Source: JABJAG01 sp965222215
GTDB lineage: Bacteria; Pseudomonadota; Alphaproteobacteria; UBA6615
NCBI GenBank assembly: GCA_965222215.1
Contig: OZ244931.1
Span: 1,488,001 to 1,552,000, forward strand
Direction: 5' to 3'
Length of the DNA stretch: 64,000 nucleotides
Below, piece after piece: positions 32,979 through 40,892 of this stretch (its first letter is position 1; each line of letters begins with the position of its first letter). Under the pieces are notes generated by a model, which had not been told where the DNA came from, ran no database searches, and saw only the letters and a program-made list of their open reading frames with translations. The translations under genes and the position numbers were made by a program.

Positions 32979-34034
32979 TTGAGCGAGCAGATCACAATTG
33001 CCCTCGACGCCATGGGCGGCGACAACGCTCCACAGATTGTGGTTGCGGGTGCGAATATCGCTCGCCGGCGCCATCCTGACGTGAAGTTCATCCTGTTCGG
33101 CGACGCGGATGAAGTGTCCGAGCGCGTATCGCGTCAGCGCGGGCTCGACGAGTTCGTGGAGATTCGTCATGCCGCCGAAAAGGTCGCGCCGGACGACAAG
33201 CCGTCGCAGGTCGTGCGGAGCGGCAAGGAAACTTCGATGTGGAAAGCCATCGACGCCGTCAAGGAAGGTGACGCCGATGGCGTGGTTTCGGCCGGCAATA
33301 CGGGCGCTTTGCTCGCCATGGCGATGCTTAACCTGAAACGCCTGGACGGTATCGACCGCCCGGCGATCGCATCGTTTTTTCCGACATTGCGTGGCGAAAC
33401 AGTCATGCTCGACCTTGGCGCGAATATTCAATGCGATGCGCGCAACCTGGTCGAGTTCGCGATCATGGGAGAGGTGTTCGCGCGGACGATCCTGGGCATT
33501 CAGGATCCGACGATCGGTTTGCTGAACGTTGGCGAGGAAGAGACCAAGGGCAACGACTCACTGAAAGACGCTGCCAACCTCTTGCGCGACCTGGATCTTC
33601 CCGGCGAGTTCGTCGGCTTTGTCGAAGGGGACGACATTCCTTCCGGTGCGGTCGATGTCGTGGTGACGGACGGTTTCACAGGCAATGTCGCGCTCAAGAC
33701 GGCGGAGGGCACTGCGAAACTGATCAACGCCTTCGTCAAGGAGACCTTTCGCAATTCATTTTGGGCGAAGATCGGCTATATCTTCGCGAAGCGTTCGTTC
33801 GACAAGCTCCGTTCCCGCAGCGATCCGCGGCGGTACAATGGGGCAATGTTCCTGGGACTCAACGGCGTTTGTGTAAAGAGTCATGGCGGAACCGACGCCA
33901 TCGGTTTTGCCACAGCGATCGGTGTTGCGATCGACATGATCAAGTACGATGGAAATGCCTTGTTGAAGACCAACCTCGAACGCCTCGGCCCGGAAGAGTT
34001 GCGCCCGCAAGCAGCTTCCGTGGCGGCTTCCTGA
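32979..34034 (+). CDS. plsX: Phosphate acyltransferase PlsX
   Basis: Converts acyl-ACP to acyl-phosphate, the first step toward phosphatidic acid. 351 aa. Motifs: ALDAMGGDNAPQIVVAGA at the start, VSAGNTGALLAMAMLNLKRL, and DGFTGNVALKTAEGTAKLI. The start is TTG at 32979, preceded by a very good GGGGAGG at 32964-32970; the earlier TTG at 32955 has no such site. It leads into fabH with only 2 nt between. Confidence 0.93.
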   Translation: MSEQITIALDAMGGDNAPQIVVAGANIARRRHPDVKFILFGDADEVSERVSRQRGLDEFVEIRHAAEKVAPDDKPSQVVRSGKETSMWKAIDAVKEGDADGVVSAGNTGALLAMAMLNLKRLDGIDRPAIASFFPTLRGETVMLDLGANIQCDARNLVEFAIMGEVFARTILGIQDPTIGLLNVGEEETKGNDSLKDAANLLRDLDLPGEFVGFVEGDDIPSGAVDVVVTDGFTGNVALKTAEGTAKLINAFVKETFRNSFWAKIGYIFAKRSFDKLRSRSDPRRYNGAMFLGLNGVCVKSHGGTDAIGFATAIGVAIDMIKYDGNALLKTNLERLGPEELRPQAASVAAS

Positions 34035-34036
34035 AT

Positions 34037-35011
34037 ATGCGCCGTTCTGTTGTTGCCGGGGTCGGGCGATACCTGCCCGAGAATGTCGTCACCAACGCCG
34101 AACTGGCGGAGCGCGTCGACACGTCCGACGAATGGATTCGCGAACGCAGCGGTATTGCCCAGCGTCATATCGCGGCCGACGGTGAAATGACGTCGGATCT
34201 GGCGACCAACGCAGCCCGAAAGGCATTGGAACACGCCGGAATGTCGCCGGACGATATCGATCTCATCGTCGTCGCGACCTCGACACCGGACGAGACATTC
34301 CCCGCGTCGGCCACTGTCGTCCAATCGAAGCTGGGATGCACGAACGGCAGCGTCGGCTTCGATGTGCAGGCGGTATGCTCGGGCTTCGTCTACGCCCTTG
34401 CGACGGCCGACAATTTCATCAAGGCCGGACAGGCGGAAACGGCCCTGGTGATCGGCGCGGAGACCTTCTCGCGAATTCTCGACTGGGAAGACCGGTCGAC
34501 ATGTGTCCTGTTCGGCGATGGCGCGGGCGCCATCGTGCTGCAAGCCGAAGAAGGCAACGGCAGCAACGGAGACCGGGGCGTGTTGTCGACCCATCTGCAC
34601 TCGGACGGTGCGCTTCACGATCTGCTCTATGTCGACGGCGGTCCGTCGTCGACCGGCCAGGTGGGCTACTTGCGCATGGAAGGCAGGGAAGTCTTCCGGC
34701 ACGCCGTTAGCAAGATGTCGGCGGTGGTTCTCGAGGCGCTGGAGGCGACCGGGCTCGAAGCCGCAGAAATCGACTGGTTTGTGCCCCATCAGGCGAACAA
34801 GCGCATCATCGACGGTACGGCCCGCAAGCTCGGTGTTTCGCCGGACCGTGTGGTGGTCACGATCGACCAGCATGCCAACACGTCCGCGGCCTCGATTCCG
34901 CTCGCATTGTCGGTGGCCGTCGAGGACAAGCGGATCAAGACCGGGGACCTTGTCCTGATCGAGGCGATGGGCGGTGGATTGACCTGGGGCTCCGGAGTTC
35001 TTCGCTGGTAG
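34037..35011 (+). CDS. fabH: Beta-ketoacyl-ACP synthase III
   Basis: Condenses acetyl-CoA with malonyl-ACP to begin fatty-acid synthesis; cytoplasmic, 324 aa. The catalytic triad is visible: Cys114 in QAVCSGFVYAL, His in FVPHQANKRIID and Asn in DQHANTSAASIPLAL. The N-terminus VVAGVGRYLPENVVTNAELAE is also family-typical. ATG 34037 follows plsX closely; the long open frame beginning at 33431 is antisense-free but lies inside plsX and is not coding. Confidence 0.95.
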   Translation: MRRSVVAGVGRYLPENVVTNAELAERVDTSDEWIRERSGIAQRHIAADGEMTSDLATNAARKALEHAGMSPDDIDLIVVATSTPDETFPASATVVQSKLGCTNGSVGFDVQAVCSGFVYALATADNFIKAGQAETALVIGAETFSRILDWEDRSTCVLFGDGAGAIVLQAEEGNGSNGDRGVLSTHLHSDGALHDLLYVDGGPSSTGQVGYLRMEGREVFRHAVSKMSAVVLEALEATGLEAAEIDWFVPHQANKRIIDGTARKLGVSPDRVVVTIDQHANTSAASIPLALSVAVEDKRIKTGDLVLIEAMGGGLTWGSGVLRW

Positions 35012-35129
35012 CGGGCCGGTAGCGGCAATTTCAAAAGTTTTGCATTAAGCCTGCCTGTCAAATCCCTGATATTGACGGGTTTATCCGGTCGAGGTACCGT
35101 CCGGAAGACAGAAAACATGGGGAGAGCAT

Positions 35130-35501
35130 GTGGTGGGCGAAACAATCACGCGCGCACAATTGACGGAGGCCGTCTATCAGGAAGTCGGTCTTTCGCGCAA
35201 CGAATCGGCGGACCTCGTCGAGTCGGTCCTGGCTGAGATGTCCGACGCGCTGGTGCGCGGCGAAATGGTGAAGCTTTCCTCGTTCGGAAGTTTTCAGGTC
35301 CGGCAGAAGGGCCAGCGGATGGGCCGAAACCCGAAAACCGGGGAGGAAGTGCCGATCCTGCCCCGGCGTGTCCTCGTGTTTCGCCCCAGCCATGTCCTGA
35401 AAAAGCGGATCAATGACGGGACGGACGAGTCTCCCGAAACCGCGGCACGCCCCGCTTTCGAAATGGGTGGGCCCGCGACCGAGCCGGAAACCTCTTACTA
35501 G
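35130..35501 (+). CDS. ihfA: Integration host factor alpha subunit
   Basis: DNA-bending nucleoid protein, 123 aa. The HU/IHF fold is complete: TRAQLTEAVYQEVGLSRNES, GEMVKLSSFGSFQVRQKGQRMGRNPKTGEE (arms) and RVLVFRPSHVLKKRIN. The family is usually about 100 residues; here a tail of some 20 residues (DESPETAARPAFEMGGPATE) is added. GTG start at 35130 with GGGGAG 5 nt before it; GTG 35133 is equally possible. A TTGACG at 35072 with a weak TACCGT 17 nt on could be its promoter. Confidence 0.93.
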   Translation: MVGETITRAQLTEAVYQEVGLSRNESADLVESVLAEMSDALVRGEMVKLSSFGSFQVRQKGQRMGRNPKTGEEVPILPRRVLVFRPSHVLKKRINDGTDESPETAARPAFEMGGPATEPETSY

Positions 35502-35509
35502 ATCGCTGA

Positions 35510-35959
35510 ATGGCTGAACCGGGACATCTTTCAGGCCGCCGCGGCGGCAAGTCCGCCGAAGCATTTCGCACAATCAGCGAGGTCGCGTCGGATTTGGACG
35601 TCCCGCAGCATGTATTGCGGTTCTGGGAGACCAAGTTCAGCCAGGTGCGCCCGATGAAGCGGGGCGGCGGTCGGCGTTACTACCGTCCCGAAGATGTCGA
35701 CCTCCTGCGCTCGATCCGCACGCTGCTCTACGACGACGGATACACGATCAAAGGGGTCCAGAAGCTGCTGCGTGAAGGCGGTGGCCGTCTCGACGGGGCG
35801 GGTGAGCCGGACGCTCCCGTTGCCCCGCAAGCCGCGGACAGCTCCGTGTCGCCGACACCGGCATCCGCAGCTGCGGTTCGGCCGGCTGACAAGTCGGAAA
35901 TCAAGGCGGTCCTGCAGGAACTCGAAGCCCTGAAAAAACTTCTGGATTCAGCGCGCTAA
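35510..35959 (+). CDS. MerR-family transcriptional regulator
   Basis: 149 aa. The winged-helix part is residues 23-90: FRTISEVASDLDVPQHVLRFWE, then RPMKRGGGRRYYRPEDVDLL, with YDDGYTIKGVQKLLREGG. The C-terminal half is Ala/Pro-rich and has no effector cysteine, so this is the small dimeric form found immediately after ihfA in most Alphaproteobacteria. Its effector and target genes are unknown. It lies 8 nt downstream of ihfA. Confidence 0.87.
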   Translation: MAEPGHLSGRRGGKSAEAFRTISEVASDLDVPQHVLRFWETKFSQVRPMKRGGGRRYYRPEDVDLLRSIRTLLYDDGYTIKGVQKLLREGGGRLDGAGEPDAPVAPQAADSSVSPTPASAAAVRPADKSEIKAVLQELEALKKLLDSAR

Positions 35960-35964
35960 CCGGC

Positions 35965-35993
35965 TTCAAACGCCGCCCAATTGCCACTATAGT
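35965..35993 (+). promoter_or_regulatory. Predicted promoter of tRNA-Pro
   Basis: -35-like TTCAAA (35965-35970), 17-nt spacer, -10 TATAGT (35988-35993). The expected transcription start falls about 6 nt before the mature tRNA 5' end. The -35 box is weak; the -10 box is good. Confidence 0.45.
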
Positions 35994-36005
35994 CCGCCCG
36001 CCGGT

Positions 36006-36082
36006 CGGGACGTAGCGCAGTCTGGTAGCGCATCACACTGGGGGTGTGGGGGTCGCAGGTTCGAATCCTGCCGTCCCGACCA
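36006..36082 (+). tRNA. tRNA-Pro (anticodon GGG), CCA encoded
   Basis: Cloverleaf reads fully: acceptor CGGGACG (36006-36012) with CGTCCCG (36072-36078), D-stem GCGC/GCGC, anticodon stem TCACA/TGTGG, loop CTGGGGG with anticodon GGG at 36040-36042, T-stem GCAGG/CCTGC around TTCGAAT, discriminator A, and encoded CCA at 36080-36082. It reads CCC codons (and CCU by wobble). It closes the yceD-to-merR block, as in many Alphaproteobacteria. Confidence 0.96.
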
Positions 36083-36117
36083 GTTCCTTCTACATTGCGG
36101 TGGCGAGAATTAGCCGC

Positions 36118-36801
36118 TCAATGCGCCTCCGCAACACGGATGGTGCCGGAATTGTCGCCGGCCAGCTTTCTGGTCAGGTCGAGGCCGAACACATTCTTCA
36201 ATGACACGTCGATGCTCGGATTGCGCCGGAGCAGGCTGCGGAGGTCCACCTCCGGCCAATAGACGTAGCGGCATGGCACCGCGGCCGTGACTGTAGCCGA
36301 GGCGTTGCCGCCTTGTATGAAGGACATCTCGCCGATCAGTGCACCGTCCCGCGCGCGGCCGATCTCTTCGCCGCTACGTTCGATTCTGACTTCACCGTTG
36401 AAAAGGAGATGCAGCCCGTCAACCGGCTGCCCTTCGGTCGCAAAGACAGTGCCCTCGACGGCATCCCGCCATTCGGCACATCGCATCAGTTTCATGTATT
36501 CGACAGGTGAAAAGTCCGAAAAGATAGTTTCGTACAATTCGCGTTCGTCCTCTGTAAACGAAACGGAATAGCGTTCCTTGTAGATTCCGACGATGCGCCA
36601 GATGTTAATGAGGGTGAAGACGCCAAGCCAGAAAATCGGCAACCAAAGCGGCCCGACATTGGTGAAATAGTTGTAGGTGATCCCGACGAGCGCGCTTGCC
36701 ACCGCGATAAATCGCAGCAGCAGCATGTCCTTCAGCCAGAACGAAATGGCAGTCAGGAAGAATGCTACGTGCCCGATAAGTTCAATTCCTGAAAGGCTCA
36801 T
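36118..36801 (-). CDS. Popeye-like cyclic-nucleotide-binding membrane protein
   Basis: 227 aa. Three membrane helices occupy residues about 5-75 (GIELIGHVAFFLTAISFWLKD, LLLRFIAVASALVGITYNYF, WLPIFWLGVFTLINIWRIV). Residues 80-215 form a cNMP-binding-like beta-barrel with FSDFSPVEYMKLMRCAEW, GQPVDGLHLLFNGEVRIE and GALIGEMSFIQGG. Three helices followed by this domain is the layout of animal Popeye (POPDC) cAMP-binding proteins, and bacterial relatives are known. The classic phosphate-binding RA motif is not obvious, so ligand binding is uncertain. It is monocistronic. Confidence 0.75.
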   Translation of the reverse strand: MSLSGIELIGHVAFFLTAISFWLKDMLLLRFIAVASALVGITYNYFTNVGPLWLPIFWLGVFTLINIWRIVGIYKERYSVSFTEDERELYETIFSDFSPVEYMKLMRCAEWRDAVEGTVFATEGQPVDGLHLLFNGEVRIERSGEEIGRARDGALIGEMSFIQGGNASATVTAAVPCRYVYWPEVDLRSLLRRNPSIDVSLKNVFGLDLTRKLAGDNSGTIRVAEAH

Positions 36802-37058
36802 GAAAATCCCCGGAAGATGTTTGTCTCAGGCTCACGAAGCGCGAGATAGCTCGACACTCCCTTACACGACGTATCACGTCGCATCACGACATGCATTGCG
36901 GGTCCGAAAGTTCCCTGCGCGGTAGGCACCGGTCCCGTGTCATTCTGACCAATTCGATCTTCTTCGAAACTCCCCTGCCTCGCATCGCGCCGCCAAGGCC
37001 GGTCGACGGATTATTAACTTATGTTGGGTAGGTTACCGCTCTGGATTTGCAATCGGGG
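36802..37058. other. Intergenic region, divergent spacer
   Basis: Between the divergent Popeye-like gene and the unrecognised gene at 37059. It should hold both promoters. I see a repetitive CATCACGAC/GTATCACGTCGCATCACGAC motif around 36868-36893 but no convincing promoter pair, RNA gene or terminator. Confidence 0.4.
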
Positions 37059-38060
37059 ATGCGTGTCTTGAGTGAGCGAACCGAACAGCTGCCGGACAAG
37101 GTCGGCTTCGAGCACAACTTCTTCCAGTTGATCGAAGACGCGCACTTCCGCATGTCCGACCCGAAAGACGGTCGGCCGATGATGGTCGGCAGCCTGGGTG
37201 AGCAGGACGTGGCAATTTCGCTGACGGGAATCGCGCGTGAATTCGGCATTGAGCGCGACAGCGATGATGGCCGCATGATCCAGCTGGTCGCCCGAAGCCT
37301 GAACTTTGCGAAAACCCTGCGGCCCGGCGACAAGATCCCGGTGGAAGTTCTCACCGGAGAAGCATCCTGGGACCCCGACCCGGAACATCTCGACTTCACA
37401 CGTAAGCGCATGGAGATCCAGCTGGTCACCTGGCACGGCGGGAGTCAGGAGGTCGTCGAGTCGCGGGAACAGGCGGACGAGAGACATGAACAGTGCGGCG
37501 CCGCGGCCAATCTGGATTCGGCGTTTGCCGCGCTCGGTGAACATACCGGTACGGAAAACCTCACGGACCTGTTCAATGTGTTTGTCGCGGAAGTTGCCCG
37601 GTTCGAGCAGCTTCGTGAGAAATTCCGGGAGGTTGGCCGTATCAAGGCCAAGATCGATGCGTTCCGGAAGCTGCATACCGACGAACTCAGTATCCTCAAC
37701 GAGATCGACCCGGTCTTGCGGCTCATTCGGGTGCCGATCAGCCAGTTTGCCCAGCATTTCCGAGATCTCGACGAGCAGCTATCGGACATTGAGAAGGTAT
37801 TCGCCGACTTCGACAATGTGCTCGGCAGCCTGAAGAAGCTGCGAAACGCCCTTTACTCGGAGTTGTCCGCCTGGTCGGGTGAGGTCGGGCGCTGGGAGTC
37901 CGCGGACCCGCGACATCCAGAATCGGTCGATCTGGTGGACGAGGTACGCGAGTTCTACCACTTCCTCGCGGCGCGATACCTCCAGAGTGTTGAATGGGAA
38001 CTCGTGATCGCCGACGAGGATGAACACCATGACCCGGCCGACGGGCCGCTCGTCTGGTAG
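37059..38060 (+). CDS. Unrecognised coiled-coil-rich protein
   Basis: I do not recognise this 333-residue protein. Residues 1-120 form a compact strand-rich domain (GRPMMVGSLGEQDVAISLTG, LRPGDKIPVEVLTGEASWDP). Residues 125-310 are strongly helical with heptad-like leucines and charged residues (FVAEVARFEQLREKFREVGR, FRDLDEQLSDIEKVFADFDN), suggesting a coiled coil. There is no signal peptide or membrane helix. Start choice is uncertain: ATG 37059 is used, but TTG 37068 has GGGG at a better distance and TTG 37047 is also open. It converges on another unknown gene, 6 nt away. Confidence 0.65.
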   Translation: MRVLSERTEQLPDKVGFEHNFFQLIEDAHFRMSDPKDGRPMMVGSLGEQDVAISLTGIAREFGIERDSDDGRMIQLVARSLNFAKTLRPGDKIPVEVLTGEASWDPDPEHLDFTRKRMEIQLVTWHGGSQEVVESREQADERHEQCGAAANLDSAFAALGEHTGTENLTDLFNVFVAEVARFEQLREKFREVGRIKAKIDAFRKLHTDELSILNEIDPVLRLIRVPISQFAQHFRDLDEQLSDIEKVFADFDNVLGSLKKLRNALYSELSAWSGEVGRWESADPRHPESVDLVDEVREFYHFLAARYLQSVEWELVIADEDEHHDPADGPLVW

Positions 38061-38066
38061 CGCGGC

Positions 38067-38456
38067 CTAGTTCACCTTGGCCGGGCGCATGACCGTTCGG
38101 TTCATGTCACCACGAATAAGTTGCTGGAACACCGTTTCGACGCTCTTGAGACGCGCGGTATAGGTCTCGCGCTCAAAGAGGCGCTGGCGCACGATATCCA
38201 GGATATCGCTCTGCTTCTGGTTTCGGATGTCCATGACAGCCTGCTGAATTCGACGGTCCGTCATGTTGCCGCGATGAATTTCCTCGCAAACCAGCAGCAC
38301 CTGGGACTCGAAAACAAGGCGATCGGCGTCCGAGTGTGCGAGGTCCTCCTCGGGGTCCGCGGTTTTGCGTTCGGCTATCAGCTCACGACAGGCCGCGAGC
38401 AGGTCGGCGTCACGCACGCCCTGTGCTGAATTCGAATCCCTGTTCGGATCGCCCAT
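38067..38456 (-). CDS. Unrecognised small cytoplasmic protein
   Basis: 129 aa, not recognised. It is hydrophilic and largely helical: ADLLAACRELIAERKTADPEE, RLVFESQVLLVCEEIHRGN and SDILDIVRQRLFERETYTAR. The ribosome site before ATG 38456 is weak. It ends 6 nt from the end of the convergent coiled-coil gene. The amino-acid composition supports real coding, but an alternative small frame exists on the other strand. Confidence 0.55.
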   Translation of the reverse strand: MGDPNRDSNSAQGVRDADLLAACRELIAERKTADPEEDLAHSDADRLVFESQVLLVCEEIHRGNMTDRRIQQAVMDIRNQKQSDILDIVRQRLFERETYTARLKSVETVFQQLIRGDMNRTVMRPAKVN

Positions 38457-38535
38457 TTTTGTCGTCCGGCTTCGGAGATTGCCCGTTCCCGGAATCTAGG
38501 AAACGAGCGTCAACGATTGGTGAACGGCGTCGAAT

Positions 38536-40863
38536 TCAGGTTTGGGCATCCTGAATTGCCCGCCAGACGCGATCCGGCGTCGCCGGCATGTCGATGTGCG
38601 ATACGCCGACCTCCGATAACGCGTTCATGATCGCGTTCATAACGGCGGGCATCGCGCCCACCGTCCCGGCTTCGCCGGCACCCTTGACCCCGAGCGGGTT
38701 GCGCGCGGTGGGCACCTCGTTGCTGGCGATCTCGATGGGGCCGAAATTGTCGGCACGCGGCATCGCGTAGTCCATGAACGAGCCCGACAGGAGCTGGCCT
38801 GAGTCCGGATCGTAGGCGACCTGCTCCATCAGAATCTGGCCGACGCCCTGGGCCACGCCGCCGTGAATCTGGCCTTTCACGATGGTCGGGTTGATCATCA
38901 CACCGACATCGTCGACGACCCAGTATCCCAGAATCTCCGTCGCACCGGTGTCGGGATCGATTTCCAGTTCGCAGATGTGGCTGCCGTTCGGGTAGGTGTC
39001 CTGCTCCGGTGCGAAGGTGGCTGTCTCGAACAGGCCCGGCTCGGTGTCAGGCGGTAGTTTCGCCGGCAGGAATGAGGCTTTCGCCACATCCGTAATCGAG
39101 ATCTCCCGGTCCGTGCCTGCCACGCGGAACATGCCGTCGACGAAATCGATATCGGCCTCGCTGGCCTCGAGCTGGTGAGCGGCGATTTTTGTCGCCTTTT
39201 CGACGATCTTGCCGGACGCGTTGTGCAGCGCGGAGCCGCCGATCACCGTTGAGCGCGAGCCCATGGTGCCGATCCCGAATGCGACCCGGTCGGTGTCGCC
39301 GTCGACGACGCGGATGCTGTCGAAGTTCAGGCCGAGCCGTTCGCTGACGATCTGTTTGTAGACCGTCTCATGACCCTGGCCCTGGCTCTTGGTCCCCATC
39401 AGGACTGTCGCGGTCCCGTCGGTCGAAAACCTGACCTCGGCAAAGTCTGGCGAAGGCGAGGCGGCCCGTTCGATGGGATTGGCGATGCCGATCCCGCGCA
39501 GCATGCCCCGCGCCTTGGAATCCGCTTTCCGGGCGGCAAAGCCGTCATAGTCGGCGAGCTTCATGACCTCCGCCTGGTTCTCCGGGAAGGCGCCGCAGTC
39601 GTAGGTCAGGCCCAGTGCCGTCGTCACCGGCATGTCGTCCGGCGCGATCATGTTTCGCGCGCGCAATTCCGCCGGGTCGACCCCCATCTCCCGGGCCGCC
39701 TCATCGAGCATGCGCTCGATCACGTACGTCGCTTCCGGCCGACCGGCGCCGCGATAGGGCGCGGTCGGGCTGGTGTTGGAATGCACGCAGGTGACCGCCA
39801 CATGGGCGGCGGGGACGTTGTACACGCCGATAAGGGTTCCGACGTTCGAGAAGACCGACAGCAGGTTGCGGATCGCCGACAGGTAGGCCCCGATGTTGGC
39901 GATGGTTCTGACCCGCAGGCCGACGATCCTACCGTCGGCGTCGAACGCAAGTTCGGCGTCGGTCACGTTGTCCCGGCCGTGCTCGTCGCCCTGGATGGCC
40001 TCGCTGCGGTCCGCGCCCCACTTGACCGGCCGCCCGATTTTCCGCGCCGCCCAAAGGCTCAGGCGATGCTCGGCATACTGCCAGCCCTTGGTGCCGAAGC
40101 CGCCGCCGACGTCGCGTGAGATCACCCGTACATTCTGTTCGGGAATCCGGAAAATCTTCTCCGCCAGCAACTGACGGACCCGGTGAGGGTACTGCACGTC
40201 GGCGTAGAGGGTGTAGCGGTCCTCGCGCACATCGTACTCGGCGATGGCGCCGCGCGGTTCCATGTAGTTCGCGAAGACCCGGCTGATCACGAACCGACGG
40301 CTCACCACATGCGCCGCACTGTTGATGGCCGCCTCGGCGGCGTCCTCGTCGCCCTTCTGGAACAAGCCCGCGATATTGTCGGGATAGTCGTCCCATACGC
40401 GCGGAGCATCGGCTTCGACGGTTTGTGCCGTGTCGGTGATCGACGGCAGGACATCGAAATCGATATCGATCAGTTCGGCCGCGTCGCGCGCCTGGTTGAG
40501 CGTTTCGGCGATCACCATCGCGACCGGGTCGCCGACGTATCGCACGCGTCCCACCGCCAGAGGCGGCTGGGGCCGGTATTTCATCGGCTGGCCGTCGGGA
40601 CGCAGCCATTTGGCGGGCATGCCGGGCACGCCGAGATTGTCGGCCGCGACATCCTCGCCCGTGAAGACGGCGACGACGCCCGGCGCTTCGGCGGCGGCGC
40701 TTGTGTCGATGGATTTTATATCCGCGTGGGCATAGGGCGAGCGCAGGATGTGGACGTGGGCCTGCCCGGGCAGGTTCACGTCATTGACGAAGTAGCCGCG
40801 ACCGGTGAGCAGGCGCGGGTCCTCCTCGCGCCTTACGCCCTGGCCGATACCGAATTTGCCCAT
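38536..40863 (-). CDS. Xanthine dehydrogenase-family molybdopterin-binding subunit
   Basis: Large catalytic subunit of the xanthine oxidase/CO dehydrogenase superfamily, 775 aa. The N-terminus GVRREEDPRLLTGRGYFVND is typical of CoxL-like subunits; the active-site loop near residue 367 reads APYRGAGRPEATYV, the form II type rather than the AYXCSFR of true CO dehydrogenase. MPVTTALGLTYDCG and GGVAQGVGQILMEQ also fit. The usual FAD and 2Fe-2S subunits are not beside it, so partners must be encoded elsewhere. The natural substrate is unknown, likely a heterocycle or aldehyde. Confidence 0.88.
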   Translation of the reverse strand: MGKFGIGQGVRREEDPRLLTGRGYFVNDVNLPGQAHVHILRSPYAHADIKSIDTSAAAEAPGVVAVFTGEDVAADNLGVPGMPAKWLRPDGQPMKYRPQPPLAVGRVRYVGDPVAMVIAETLNQARDAAELIDIDFDVLPSITDTAQTVEADAPRVWDDYPDNIAGLFQKGDEDAAEAAINSAAHVVSRRFVISRVFANYMEPRGAIAEYDVREDRYTLYADVQYPHRVRQLLAEKIFRIPEQNVRVISRDVGGGFGTKGWQYAEHRLSLWAARKIGRPVKWGADRSEAIQGDEHGRDNVTDAELAFDADGRIVGLRVRTIANIGAYLSAIRNLLSVFSNVGTLIGVYNVPAAHVAVTCVHSNTSPTAPYRGAGRPEATYVIERMLDEAAREMGVDPAELRARNMIAPDDMPVTTALGLTYDCGAFPENQAEVMKLADYDGFAARKADSKARGMLRGIGIANPIERAASPSPDFAEVRFSTDGTATVLMGTKSQGQGHETVYKQIVSERLGLNFDSIRVVDGDTDRVAFGIGTMGSRSTVIGGSALHNASGKIVEKATKIAAHQLEASEADIDFVDGMFRVAGTDREISITDVAKASFLPAKLPPDTEPGLFETATFAPEQDTYPNGSHICELEIDPDTGATEILGYWVVDDVGVMINPTIVKGQIHGGVAQGVGQILMEQVAYDPDSGQLLSGSFMDYAMPRADNFGPIEIASNEVPTARNPLGVKGAGEAGTVGAMPAVMNAIMNALSEVGVSHIDMPATPDRVWRAIQDAQT

Positions 40864-40892
40864 CTGATAAAACCCTGTCTGAATTGGGGAAA

